Positions 8,570 through 16,645 of a DNA stretch of 55,053 nt are shown in pieces (the first letter of the stretch is position 1; each line of letters starts with the position of its first letter). The position numbers and the translations under genes are program-made. The stretch comes from an uncultured Parabacteroides sp. (GTDB lineage: Bacteria > Bacteroidota > Bacteroidia > Bacteroidales > Tannerellaceae). The DNA lies in assembly GCF_902493135.1 (NCBI RefSeq), contig NZ_CABUOD010000029.1:1-55053 (forward strand). The letters are read 5' to 3'. The notes beneath the pieces are model-generated. The model was given only the letters and a program-made list of their open reading frames with translations. It was not told where the DNA came from and ran no database searches.

Positions 8570-11500
8570 ATGAAAGAAGATATAAAGAAAGTCCTGATAC
8601 TCGGAAGCGGCGCCCTCAAGATCGGCGAAGCGGGCGAATTCGACTATTCAGGTAGCCAGGCACTGAAAGCCATCAAGGAGGAGGGAATCCGGACAGTGCT
8701 TATCAATCCGAACATCGCTACGGTACAGACTTCGGAAGGAGTGGCGGATACCGTTTATTTCCTCCCTGTCACCCCCTTTTTCGTCGAAAAGGTAATTGCC
8801 AAGGAACGTCCGGATGGCATCCTGCTTGCTTTCGGCGGCCAGACGGCGTTGAACTGCGGTGTGGCGCTTTACCAGAGCGGCGTGCTGGAAAAATATAACG
8901 TCCGTGTGCTTGGTACTCCGGTACAGGCGATTATGGATACGGAGGATCGTGAACTCTTCGTCCGCAAACTTGATGAGATCGGTGTGAAGACGATCAGGAG
9001 CGAAGCGGTGGAGAATGCCGAAGATGCCCGCCGGGCTGCTGCCGGGCTGGGCTATCCGGTGATTGTCCGTGCTGCTTATGCATTGGGCGGTCTTGGTTCC
9101 GGCTTCTGCGACAATGAAGAGGAACTGAACGTGTTGGTTGAGAAAGCCTTTTCTTTCTCTCCCCAGGTGTTGGTGGAAAAGAGTTTGAAGGGGTGGAAAG
9201 AGGTGGAATATGAAGTGGTGCGCGACCGTTTCGACAATTGTATCACGGTCTGTAACATGGAGAACTTCGACCCGTTAGGCATCCATACCGGCGAGAGCAT
9301 CGTCATCGCCCCATCGCAGACGCTGACCAACAGCGAATATCATAAACTGCGCGAACTGGCTATCCGGATCATCCGCCATATCGGTATCGTGGGCGAATGT
9401 AACGTGCAGTATGCTTTCGATCCTGAAAGCGAAGACTACCGTGTGATCGAGGTGAACGCCCGTCTCTCCCGTTCTTCCGCGCTGGCCTCCAAGGCAACCG
9501 GCTATCCGCTGGCTTTCGTCGCTGCCAAGCTGGGGCTGGGCTACGGTCTTTTCGACTTGAAAAATTCGGTGACGAAGACGACAAGCGCTTTCTTCGAACC
9601 GGCTCTCGACTATGTGGTGTGCAAGATTCCGCGTTGGGACTTAGGCAAGTTTCACGGTGTGGCGCGTGAACTGGGTTCGAGCATGAAATCCGTCGGCGAA
9701 GTGATGGCGATCGGCCGTACTTTCGAAGAGGCGATCCAGAAAGGCCTGCGTATGATCGGGCAGGGCATGCACGGCTTCGTGGAAAACAAGGAGCTGGTGA
9801 TCCCTGACATCGACAAGGCGCTCCATGAACCGACCGATACCCGTATCTTCGTTATCTCCAAAGCGTTCCGTGCCGGATATACCGTCGATCAGATACACGA
9901 TTTGACGAAGATCGACCGTTGGTTCCTGCAAAAACTCTACGGGATCATGCAGACTTCGCAGGAGTTACACAATCAATTAAATCCGCTTTTATCCGCCCAA
10001 TCCGCGTCATCCGCGTTCCTTGCTCTTCTAAAGCGTGCGAAGGTACAGGGGTTCTCTGATTTTCAGATTGCCCGTGCCCTCGGCTTCGAGGATGATATAG
10101 AAAAAGGCATGATGCAGGTCCGCCAGTTCCGTAAGGAGCACGGTATCGTCCCGGTCGTGAAGCAGATCGATACGTTGGCTGCCGAATATCCGGCGCAGAC
10201 GAATTACCTGTATCTGACCTATAGCGGTACGGAAAATGATGTGCAGTATTTAGGCGACCACCGCTCCATCGTTGTGCTGGGTTCCGGTGCTTACCGGATC
10301 GGTAGCTCGGTTGAGTTCGACTGGTGCGGTGTGCAGGCGTTGGAAACGATCCGCAAGGAGGGCTGGCGTTCGGTGATGATCAACTACAATCCCGAAACGG
10401 TTTCGACCGACTATGATATGTGCGATCGCCTCTACTTCGACGAACTGACGTTCGAGCGGGTTATGGATATCCTCGAACTGGAAAATCCGCACGGCGTGAT
10501 TGTCTCGACAGGCGGCCAGATCCCGAACAACTTGGCGATGCGTCTGGACGAGCAGCATGTCAATATATTAGGTACGTCCGCCAAGAGCATCGACAATGCC
10601 GAGGACCGCGAGAAGTTCTCCGCCATGCTGGACCGCATCGGGGTGGATCAGCCGCGCTGGAAAGAGCTTTCGTCGATGGACGATATCAATGCGTTTGTGG
10701 CCGAGGTCGGTTTCCCGGTCTTAGTCCGTCCGAGCTATGTGCTGAGCGGCGCCGCCATGAACGTCTGCTCCAACCAAGAGGAACTCGAACGCTTCCTGCA
10801 ACTGGCGGCCAACGTGTCGAAGAAACATCCGGTCGTTGTCAGCCAGTTCATCGAGCATGCCAAGGAGGTGGAAATGGATGCGGTTGCCGATAAGGGCGAG
10901 ATCGTCATGTATGCCATCTCCGAACATATCGAGTTTGCCGGTGTGCATTCTGGCGATGCGACCATCCAGTTCCCGGCACAGAAACTCTATGTCGAAACGG
11001 TACGTCGCATCAAGCGTATCAGTAAGCAGATCGCGAAAGAGTTGAATATCTCCGGCCCGTTCAACATCCAATATCTGGCGAAAGGCAACGAAATCAAGGT
11101 GATCGAATGTAACCTTCGCGCGAGTCGTTCCTTCCCGTTCGTCAGCAAAGTATTGAAGATAAACTTTATCGAACTGGCTACCCGTATCATGTTGGGCTTG
11201 CCTGTCGAAAAACCGAATAAGAATGAGTTCGACCTGGATTATGTAGGTATCAAAGCCTCCCAGTTCTCCTTCAACCGTTTGCAGAAAGCCGATCCCGTCC
11301 TGGGAGTCGATATGGCTTCGACGGGTGAGGTCGGCTGTATCGGTGACGATGTTTCCGAGGCGGTCCTGAAGAGCATGCTCTCTGTCGGTCTCCGCATCCC
11401 GGAAAAGAATATTCTGCTCTCGACGGGTACGCCAAAACAGAAAGTGGCCATGCTGGACGCCGCCAAAATGCTGGCTTCGAAAGGCTACAACCTCTTTGCC

Positions 11501-11809
11501 ACAGGCGGGACGCATCGTTTTCTTGAAGAGAACGGCATCCCCAGCACGCAGGTTTACTGGCCGAGCGAGGAAGGCAAGGAACCGCAAGCACTCACCATGC
11601 TCCATGAAAGGAAAATCGACATGGTTGTGAATATTCCGCGCGACCTTTCCGCCGGTGAGTTGGATAATGGCTACAAGATCCGCCGTGCCGCCATTGACCT
11701 GAACATTCCGCTCATCACGAATGCCCGTCTGGCAAGCGCCTTTATCGAAGCGTTCTGTACCCTGGGCATGGATGATATTCAGATACGGAGTTGGCAAGAG
11801 TATAAGTGA
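8570..11809 (+). CDS. carB: carbamoyl-phosphate synthase large subunit
   Basis: CarB makes carbamoyl phosphate from ammonia, bicarbonate and two ATP. Two homologous ATP-grasp halves are visible. The first begins VLILGSGALKIGEAGEFDYSG; the second begins near 10260 with IVVLGSGAYRIGSSVEFDWC. The C-terminal allosteric MGS-like domain (STGTPKQKVAMLDAAKMLASKGYNLFATGGTH in part) completes the family order. An upstream ATG at 8543 would add nine residues. I prefer the ATG at 8570 because MKEDIKKVLILG matches the usual family start. An in-frame repeat at 9971-10022 gives a foreign-looking stretch, NPLLSAQSASSAF, in the oligomerisation domain between the halves. Confidence 0.95.
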   Translation: MKEDIKKVLILGSGALKIGEAGEFDYSGSQALKAIKEEGIRTVLINPNIATVQTSEGVADTVYFLPVTPFFVEKVIAKERPDGILLAFGGQTALNCGVALYQSGVLEKYNVRVLGTPVQAIMDTEDRELFVRKLDEIGVKTIRSEAVENAEDARRAAAGLGYPVIVRAAYALGGLGSGFCDNEEELNVLVEKAFSFSPQVLVEKSLKGWKEVEYEVVRDRFDNCITVCNMENFDPLGIHTGESIVIAPSQTLTNSEYHKLRELAIRIIRHIGIVGECNVQYAFDPESEDYRVIEVNARLSRSSALASKATGYPLAFVAAKLGLGYGLFDLKNSVTKTTSAFFEPALDYVVCKIPRWDLGKFHGVARELGSSMKSVGEVMAIGRTFEEAIQKGLRMIGQGMHGFVENKELVIPDIDKALHEPTDTRIFVISKAFRAGYTVDQIHDLTKIDRWFLQKLYGIMQTSQELHNQLNPLLSAQSASSAFLALLKRAKVQGFSDFQIARALGFEDDIEKGMMQVRQFRKEHGIVPVVKQIDTLAAEYPAQTNYLYLTYSGTENDVQYLGDHRSIVVLGSGAYRIGSSVEFDWCGVQALETIRKEGWRSVMINYNPETVSTDYDMCDRLYFDELTFERVMDILELENPHGVIVSTGGQIPNNLAMRLDEQHVNILGTSAKSIDNAEDREKFSAMLDRIGVDQPRWKELSSMDDINAFVAEVGFPVLVRPSYVLSGAAMNVCSNQEELERFLQLAANVSKKHPVVVSQFIEHAKEVEMDAVADKGEIVMYAISEHIEFAGVHSGDATIQFPAQKLYVETVRRIKRISKQIAKELNISGPFNIQYLAKGNEIKVIECNLRASRSFPFVSKVLKINFIELATRIMLGLPVEKPNKNEFDLDYVGIKASQFSFNRLQKADPVLGVDMASTGEVGCIGDDVSEAVLKSMLSVGLRIPEKNILLSTGTPKQKVAMLDAAKMLASKGYNLFATGGTHRFLEENGIPSTQVYWPSEEGKEPQALTMLHERKIDMVVNIPRDLSAGELDNGYKIRRAAIDLNIPLITNARLASAFIEAFCTLGMDDIQIRSWQEYK
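9971..10022 (+). repeat. ATCCGC-type repeat inside carB
   Basis: ATCCGC occurs four times at 9981, 9991, 10000 and 10009, spaced 10, 9 and 9 bases. The stretch is read in frame as part of the linker between the CarB halves. It stands out from the flanking codons by sequence and composition. I recall similar repeats between genes of other Bacteroidota but cannot check that here. Confidence 0.55.
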
Positions 11810-11812
11810 TCC

Positions 11813-11840
11813 GTTACTTTTGGATCAAGCCAAAAGTAAC
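11813..11840. repeat. palindrome between carB and lutA
   Basis: GTTACTTTTGG and CCAAAAGTAAC form a perfect 11-base inverted repeat around a 6-base loop, four bases after the carB stop. No T run follows. It could stabilise or end the carB transcript; a mobile palindromic repeat is equally possible. Confidence 0.65.
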
Positions 11841-11852
11841 CAAAATAATTAT

Positions 11853-11860
11853 TACATTTG
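11853..11860 (+). promoter_or_regulatory. -7 element of the lutABC operon
   Basis: TACATTTG sits 21 bases before the lutA start and fits TAnnTTTG. No good -33 element is at the expected spacing, which would suit a regulated promoter. Confidence 0.5.
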
Positions 11861-11881
11861 TGGTAATTAAAATAAACCAAT

Positions 11882-12622
11882 ATGAAGATAGGATTATTTA
11901 TCCCCTGCTATATCAATGCGGTATATCCGGAAGTTGGTGTTGCTTCCTATAAATTATTGAAAAGTCTCGGCTTGGATGTGGATTATCCGTTAGACCAGAC
12001 TTGTTGCGGCCAGCCGATGGCAAATGCCGGGTTCGAGCATGAATCGGCGGGATTGGCGTTGCGGATGGAAGAACTGTTCCGTCCGTACGATTATGTGGTT
12101 GGTCCTTCCGCCAGTTGCGTCGCTTTCGTGAAAGAGAATCATCCCGGCATTCTGGAAAAGGCCGGGCATGCGTGTATGAACAGCAAGAAGATTTATGATA
12201 TCTGCGAGTTCCTGCACGATATAGTGAAGGTCAAGGAACTGAAAGCCGAATTTCCCCACAAGGTGAGCATCCACAATAGCTGTCACGGCGTGCGCGAATT
12301 GCACCTCTCTTCGCCGAGCGAACGGAATATCCCGTATTACTCCAAGTTGCGCGATCTCCTTTCCTTGGTGAAAGGCATCGAGATATTCGAACCGAAACGT
12401 ATCGACGAGTGTTGCGGTTTCGGTGGCATGTTTGCGGTTGAGGAACCCGAAGTGTCCGTTTGCATGGGACAAGATAAGGTGAAGGATCACATGAGTACGG
12501 GAGCCGAGTACATCACCGGTGCCGACAGTTCCTGCCTGATGCATATGGAAGGCGTGATCAGGCGTGATAACCTTCCGATCAAAACGATTCATATTGTTGA
12601 AATATTAGCTTCCGGATTATGA
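11882..12622 (+). CDS. lutA: LutA-type Fe-S oxidoreductase subunit of L-lactate utilisation
   Basis: LutA is one of three cytoplasmic iron-sulfur subunits that oxidise L-lactate to pyruvate in the LutABC pathway. The protein of 246 residues has two CCG (cysteine-rich) domains: CCGQPMANAGF near residues 41-51 and the pair NSCHGVRE ... DECCGFGGMF in the second half. Length and motifs match the LutA/YkgE family. Its stop overlaps the lutB start by four bases (ATGA), so the two are translationally coupled. Confidence 0.93.
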   Translation: MKIGLFIPCYINAVYPEVGVASYKLLKSLGLDVDYPLDQTCCGQPMANAGFEHESAGLALRMEELFRPYDYVVGPSASCVAFVKENHPGILEKAGHACMNSKKIYDICEFLHDIVKVKELKAEFPHKVSIHNSCHGVRELHLSSPSERNIPYYSKLRDLLSLVKGIEIFEPKRIDECCGFGGMFAVEEPEVSVCMGQDKVKDHMSTGAEYITGADSSCLMHMEGVIRRDNLPIKTIHIVEILASGL

Positions 12623-13986
12623 GCACGAAACATTCAAAAGCAGCTGCCCGCTTCATCGAGAACCGTAAGCAGGAAGCCTGGCACGACGAAACCCTCTGGA
12701 TGGTGCGTGCCAAACGGGATAAAATGAGTCATTCGCTTCCCGAATGGGAACGTTTGCGCGAACTGGCCAGTGATATCAAACTCTATTCGAACAGTCATCT
12801 GGATACCCTTTTGGAGGAGTTCGAGAAGAACGCCACAGCCAACGGGGCGATCGTCCATTGGGCGAAAGATGCGGCGGAACATAATGCGATCGTCGATGAA
12901 ATCCTGCAACAGCACAAGGCGCATACGCTGATAAAGAGCAAATCCATGTTGACCGAGGAGTGCGGCATGAACGATTACCTGTTTGGAAAAGGCTACGATA
13001 TAATCGAGAGCGACCTCGGTGAACGTATCCTCCAATGGATGAAACTTCATCCCAGCCATATCGTGATGCCCGCTATCCACATCAAACGCCAGGAGGTAGG
13101 CGAGATGATGGAGCACGTGTTAGGTACGGAAAAAGGGAACTCCGACCCGACCTATCTGACGCATGCCGTCCGTAAGAATATGCGTGAGAAGTTCCTGACA
13201 GCCGATGTCGCCATGACGGGAGCTAACTTTGCAGTCGCTTCGACCGGCGAGATAGTGGTCTGCACCAACGAAGGAAATGCCGATATGGGAACCTCTTTCC
13301 CGAAAGTCCACATCGCGACGTTCGGCATGGAGAAGATCGTGCCGGACCGGGAGTCGCTTGGTGTCTTTACCCGCCTGTTGGCACGCTCCGGCACGGGGCA
13401 ACCGATTACTTCCTATACTTCTCACTATTGTAAACCGAAAGAAGGGGGTGAGTTCCATATCATCATAGTCGATAACGGGCGGAGCGATATCCTGGCACGT
13501 CCCGATCATATCCGTACGCTGAACTGCATCCGTTGCGGCGAATGTATGAATACCTGTCCGGTCTATCGCCGTAGCGGCGGTTATTCCTATACCTATTTTA
13601 TACCCGGCCCGATCGGGATCAACTTAGGGATGCTGAAAGATCCGGTGAAGTATTCGGACAATGTTTCCGCCTGCTCGCTATGCCTCTCTTGCTCCAATGT
13701 CTGTCCGGTCAAGATCGACCTCGGCGAACAGATCTACCGCTGGCGCCAGGACTTGGATAAGATCGGAAAAGCGAGTACGGAAAAAAAGATCATGTCCGGC
13801 GGCATGAAGTTCCTGATGGAACGTCCGAATCTGTTCAATACGGCTTTGAAGTTTGCTCCGATAGTCAATAAGATGCCTCGTTTTATGATCTACAACTCTC
13901 TGAATGCATGGGGCAAGGGCCGTGAACTGCCAGCCTTTGCCAAGCAGTCGTTCAACGAAATGTGGAAAAGTAACAAGATAAAATAA
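12619..13986 (+). CDS. lutB: LutB-type Fe-S subunit of L-lactate utilisation
   Basis: This 455-residue subunit has an N-terminal LUD domain (about residues 60-300, with TGANFAVASTGEIV) and a ferredoxin-like segment with two 4Fe-4S motifs: CIRCGECMNTCPVY near 302-315 and CSLCLSCSNVCPVK near 351-364. It matches LutB/YkgF in order and length. The gene overlaps lutA by four bases and precedes lutC by 40 bases. That short gap contains a GC-rich hairpin-like stretch, GGGCGAGG...GCCC. Confidence 0.94.
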   Translation: MSTKHSKAAARFIENRKQEAWHDETLWMVRAKRDKMSHSLPEWERLRELASDIKLYSNSHLDTLLEEFEKNATANGAIVHWAKDAAEHNAIVDEILQQHKAHTLIKSKSMLTEECGMNDYLFGKGYDIIESDLGERILQWMKLHPSHIVMPAIHIKRQEVGEMMEHVLGTEKGNSDPTYLTHAVRKNMREKFLTADVAMTGANFAVASTGEIVVCTNEGNADMGTSFPKVHIATFGMEKIVPDRESLGVFTRLLARSGTGQPITSYTSHYCKPKEGGEFHIIIVDNGRSDILARPDHIRTLNCIRCGECMNTCPVYRRSGGYSYTYFIPGPIGINLGMLKDPVKYSDNVSACSLCLSCSNVCPVKIDLGEQIYRWRQDLDKIGKASTEKKIMSGGMKFLMERPNLFNTALKFAPIVNKMPRFMIYNSLNAWGKGRELPAFAKQSFNEMWKSNKIK

Positions 13987-14026
13987 TATAGGGGCGAGGT
14001 AGGCTTGCCCTTAAAATAATACGACA

Positions 14027-14605
14027 ATGAGTAGCAAAAACGATATATTATCCGCTATACGCCGTCATACCGGCAAGCGTTATGAGATGCCGGAACTGGC
14101 ACTGGATGCCATCACCTATGAAGATAAAGTCGCCCGGTTTGCCGAATCCCTGAATGCTGCCGGAGGAAAAGCAGTCCTGATGCAACCCGGTGACGATATC
14201 AACGATATTATCCGCCGGCATTTTCCCGATGCGACCCGTATCGCCTCCAATCTCCCCGGCATTGCCTGTGCCACTTTTAACCCGGACGACCTCGACGATC
14301 CCCGCGAGTTGGACAATACCGACCTTGCCGTCGTGGAAGGCCATTTCGGTGTAGCCGAGAACGGCGCTGTCTGGATTACCCGTCAGGTGAAACATAAGGC
14401 ATTGTATTTCATCTCCAACAGCTTGGTCATGCTGATAGACCGAAGTTCGATCGTGAACAACATGCACGAGGCCTATAAACGGACGGAAAACATGACATAC
14501 GATTTCGGCGCTTTCATCTCAGGTCCGTCCAAAACAGCCGATATCGAACAGGCGCTTGTATTGGGTGCGCATGGCCCGGTCGGGGTACTGGTGGTGTTGA
14601 AATAG
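14027..14605 (+). CDS. lutC: LutC-type subunit of L-lactate utilisation (LUD domain)
   Basis: The protein of 192 residues is a single LUD domain, with ENGAVWITR and the C-terminal HGPVGVLVVL typical of LutC/YkgG. It completes the lutABC set for lactate to pyruvate, which feeds the pyruvate:ferredoxin oxidoreductase encoded further on. The gene ends before a strong two-way terminator. Confidence 0.92.
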   Translation: MSSKNDILSAIRRHTGKRYEMPELALDAITYEDKVARFAESLNAAGGKAVLMQPGDDINDIIRRHFPDATRIASNLPGIACATFNPDDLDDPRELDNTDLAVVEGHFGVAENGAVWITRQVKHKALYFISNSLVMLIDRSSIVNNMHEAYKRTENMTYDFGAFISGPSKTADIEQALVLGAHGPVGVLVVLK

Positions 14606-14637
14606 GGATCTGTTCCCTATAAATAGCAAAAAAGAAC

Positions 14638-14681
14638 AGGGCAACGCAAATCTCGCCGATTGAACGGATTTGCGTTGCCCT
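14638..14681. terminator. two-way terminator between lutC and the GlsB-like gene
   Basis: AGGGCAACGCAAATC pairs perfectly with GATTTGCGTTGCCCT over a 14-base loop. It lies between the ends of two convergent genes. An A-rich stretch precedes it, which would be the T run for the minus-strand gene. Confidence 0.85.
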
Positions 14682-14697
14682 ATATGTCCTGTTGTTA

Positions 14698-14949
14698 CTA
14701 ATCTACATTTCGTTTATTAAACAACGAAGCGATCCATAACACCAGAATGGCTCCGACCGTAGCCGTAATCAAACTGCCGATAATACCGGAAGCCGCAATT
14801 CCGAGTAATCCGAATACCCAGCCACCCAATACGCCTCCGACTATCCCCAAAATCAGATTGATTATTACTCCGAAGCCACCGCCCCGCATGATTTTACCGG
14901 CAAGGAAGCCGGCTACTATACCTATGATAATATACCATAAAAACCCCAT
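14698..14949 (-). CDS. GlsB/YeaQ/YmgE-family small membrane protein
   Basis: The 83-residue protein is almost entirely hydrophobic and glycine-rich, with about three membrane segments (FLWYIIIGIVAGFLAG, INLILGIVGGVLGGWVFGLLG and IIGSLITATVGAILVLWIASLF). This is the pattern of the transglycosylase-associated or stress-induced GlsB/YeaQ family. The exact role of the family is not established. It stands alone and converges with lutC. Confidence 0.88.
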   Translation of the reverse strand: MGFLWYIIIGIVAGFLAGKIMRGGGFGVIINLILGIVGGVLGGWVFGLLGIAASGIIGSLITATVGAILVLWIASLFNKRNVD

Positions 14950-15047
14950 AGCTTTTAAATTTTATGTTATTATTATATATATAACCGTTCATGGAGGCAT
15001 GAAGTTTATTACAATAATGAATTCCTGTTTCAAAACGTCGGCGTTTT

Positions 15048-15367
15048 TTTGAAGGTGATACTTCGATAGAGAACTTTGCCTCCCTGAATGACGACTGGAA
15101 TGTGGAGGAACGTTGCCTTTCGGCACTTACTTGCTGGGATTTGGATCATCTGCCGCTTTTCCGGCCGGTGTATTCGTTGAGTGGAGAGGAAAAGAAAAAG
15201 GTATTCCTTTCCGGTATTGCCTTATAATCGGAAATAATGCACCGAATGTATTTATTTTAGACGAACCGACGAACAATCCGGACATCCAAAGTGTTGAAAT
15301 AATAACAGCGGCTATAAAGAGTTATAGAGGAACGGTGTTGTCGATCTCGCACGATCATTATTTGTGA
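15048..15367 (+). pseudogene. decayed C-terminal fragment of an ABC-F ATPase gene
   Basis: Two reading frames together resemble the second nucleotide-binding domain of ABC-F ribosome-protection proteins. One frame (from 15048) gives FEGDTSIENFASLNDDWNVE and then LSGEEKKKVFLSG, a signature motif with GE in place of GG. It then meets a stop near 15224. A shifted frame continues with VFILDEPTNNPD (usually DEPTNHLD) and LSISHDHYL to a stop at 15365. The N-terminal part, including the first ATPase domain, is absent. The frameshift, truncation and altered motif residues show decay. A terminator follows at 15469. Confidence 0.8.
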
Positions 15368-15468
15368 AAGAAATAAAAATAAACCGCTCCGTTAAACTTT
15401 TTGATTCCGATCCTGTTATTAAGATATAGTGTTTTTCATGGTATTAGAATTAAGTTAGATTAGGTTAT

Positions 15469-15505
15469 CCGTCCAGTTCGCGAGAATAGGACGGTTTTCT
15501 TTTTT
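15469..15505 (+). terminator. terminator after the ABC-F remnant
   Basis: CCGTCC (469-474) pairs with GGACGG (489-494), followed by a T-rich run. It faces the GldB-like gene from the opposite strand. The stretch 15368-15468 shows no gene. Confidence 0.7.
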
Positions 15506-15522
15506 ATATACCCTGTTAGTCT

Positions 15523-16521
15523 TTAGGGCTTGTATTTCGATTCGGTCAGGATGGCCTGGCTATCGTTGTTTTGCATCAGGGCTTCCGGAGTCGAATTCGT
15601 TTCCCGCATATATTTGTCGATAATCTGCCAGCCGAGCCAACTGCCGAGATTTCCCGGAGCATCGCTTGACAGGAATGTGCTGGGGACATTATCGAAATAT
15701 TTACCTGTCGTCATCTGGTCGGGCGTATAAAGATGCTTGCGCTCTATGATAGCCTTCCACAGGTTGGATTCATTCTCCTTGCACCAGTTATAGGAAGTTT
15801 CCGTGTAGCCCATGAGTGCTTCGGGAGCCAGTTCGGGAAATGCCTGGTGAATCAGATATTTTATTTTACCTTCATAGATCATCCGGTCGAGCAGTACGTT
15901 TTCTTTTCCTTCAAACGGATACTCGGACATCAGCCAACCGGCAAGGTAATCGGGGACGATATGTTCAGGTGTCATCAACCGGCGCTGGAAATCATAGAAG
16001 AAATCCTGGTACAAGGGATATCCCTCGCCTAAATATTTATCTATCGAGATAGACAACAGGCTGTCGCCGACCAGTACATTCTGGTTGAAGCCGGAAACGT
16101 GCATATAGACGGCCGGGATCTGCATCGATGGAAAGCAGGTCTTCAGCCATGCGAAACCGTTGCCGAGCGCTTGCTCGATCCGGGATACATCTTCATATTG
16201 ACGGACAGCATCGGCGTATAGCCCCTTCAAAGTCGGTTCGGAATAATAGTTGACCAATTTGTCGAAGAAACCGGGCATTGCCGGAGACTTCATGTTCAGG
16301 ATGCCTTTTCCCAATACGTCGAGCATTTGCGGGTATTCGCGGGCAAGCACGGCTTGCAGGGCAGAGTCGTTCGTTTCGACCAGCTTCAAAAGCTCCTTGT
16401 CGAAACGGTTGATCTTGACCGGAGCGGCCGAAGTGACAGCTGCCGGGATATGGGAATTCTGTCCGTTACAACTGAAGAGGTAAAATGACAGAGAGAATAT
16501 CAGCAATAATTTCGCTTTCAT
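15523..16521 (-). CDS. gldB: GldB-family lipoprotein
   Basis: The protein begins MKAKLLLIFSLSFYLFSC, a lipoprotein signal with the acylated Cys at residue 18. I chose this ATG over one 33 bases upstream because it starts the signal peptide. The mature part matches GldB-type proteins: RFDKELLKL near the start, YPLYQDFFYDFQRRLMTPEHIVPDYLAGWLMSEYPFEG in part, and MGYTETSYNWCKENESNLWKAI. GldB is needed for gliding in Flavobacterium, but homologues are kept in non-gliding Bacteroidales, where the role is unknown. Expected place: the cell envelope. Confidence 0.85.
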   Translation of the reverse strand: MKAKLLLIFSLSFYLFSCNGQNSHIPAAVTSAAPVKINRFDKELLKLVETNDSALQAVLAREYPQMLDVLGKGILNMKSPAMPGFFDKLVNYYSEPTLKGLYADAVRQYEDVSRIEQALGNGFAWLKTCFPSMQIPAVYMHVSGFNQNVLVGDSLLSISIDKYLGEGYPLYQDFFYDFQRRLMTPEHIVPDYLAGWLMSEYPFEGKENVLLDRMIYEGKIKYLIHQAFPELAPEALMGYTETSYNWCKENESNLWKAIIERKHLYTPDQMTTGKYFDNVPSTFLSSDAPGNLGSWLGWQIIDKYMRETNSTPEALMQNNDSQAILTESKYKP

Positions 16522-16594
16522 AGAAATTTCATTATAAATTATACGGGCCATCATGCCGGTTCATTTTTGTAAAAACGAATGTCGCCCGGTTATA

Positions 16595-16624
16595 TTGTGC
16601 AATCCATTCTTATTATTATCTTTG
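16595..16624 (+). promoter_or_regulatory. promoter of the MATE gene
   Basis: TTG at 16595-16597, 19 bases, then TATCTTTG at 16617-16624 gives a very good match to the Bacteroidota consensus. It sits 21 bases before the chosen start codon and thereby rules out the upstream in-frame starts. Confidence 0.75.
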
Positions 16625-16645
16625 CACCCCTTTTTATCAAGCAAT

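Noticed and set aside
10721..11797. Open frame of 358 codons on the minus strand
   Set aside because: Antisense to carB, with no motif or promoter.
11813..11840. Second inversion site of GTTAC...GTAAC form
   Set aside because: Only one copy is present and its central gap is far longer than in known sites; it is better read as a simple hairpin.
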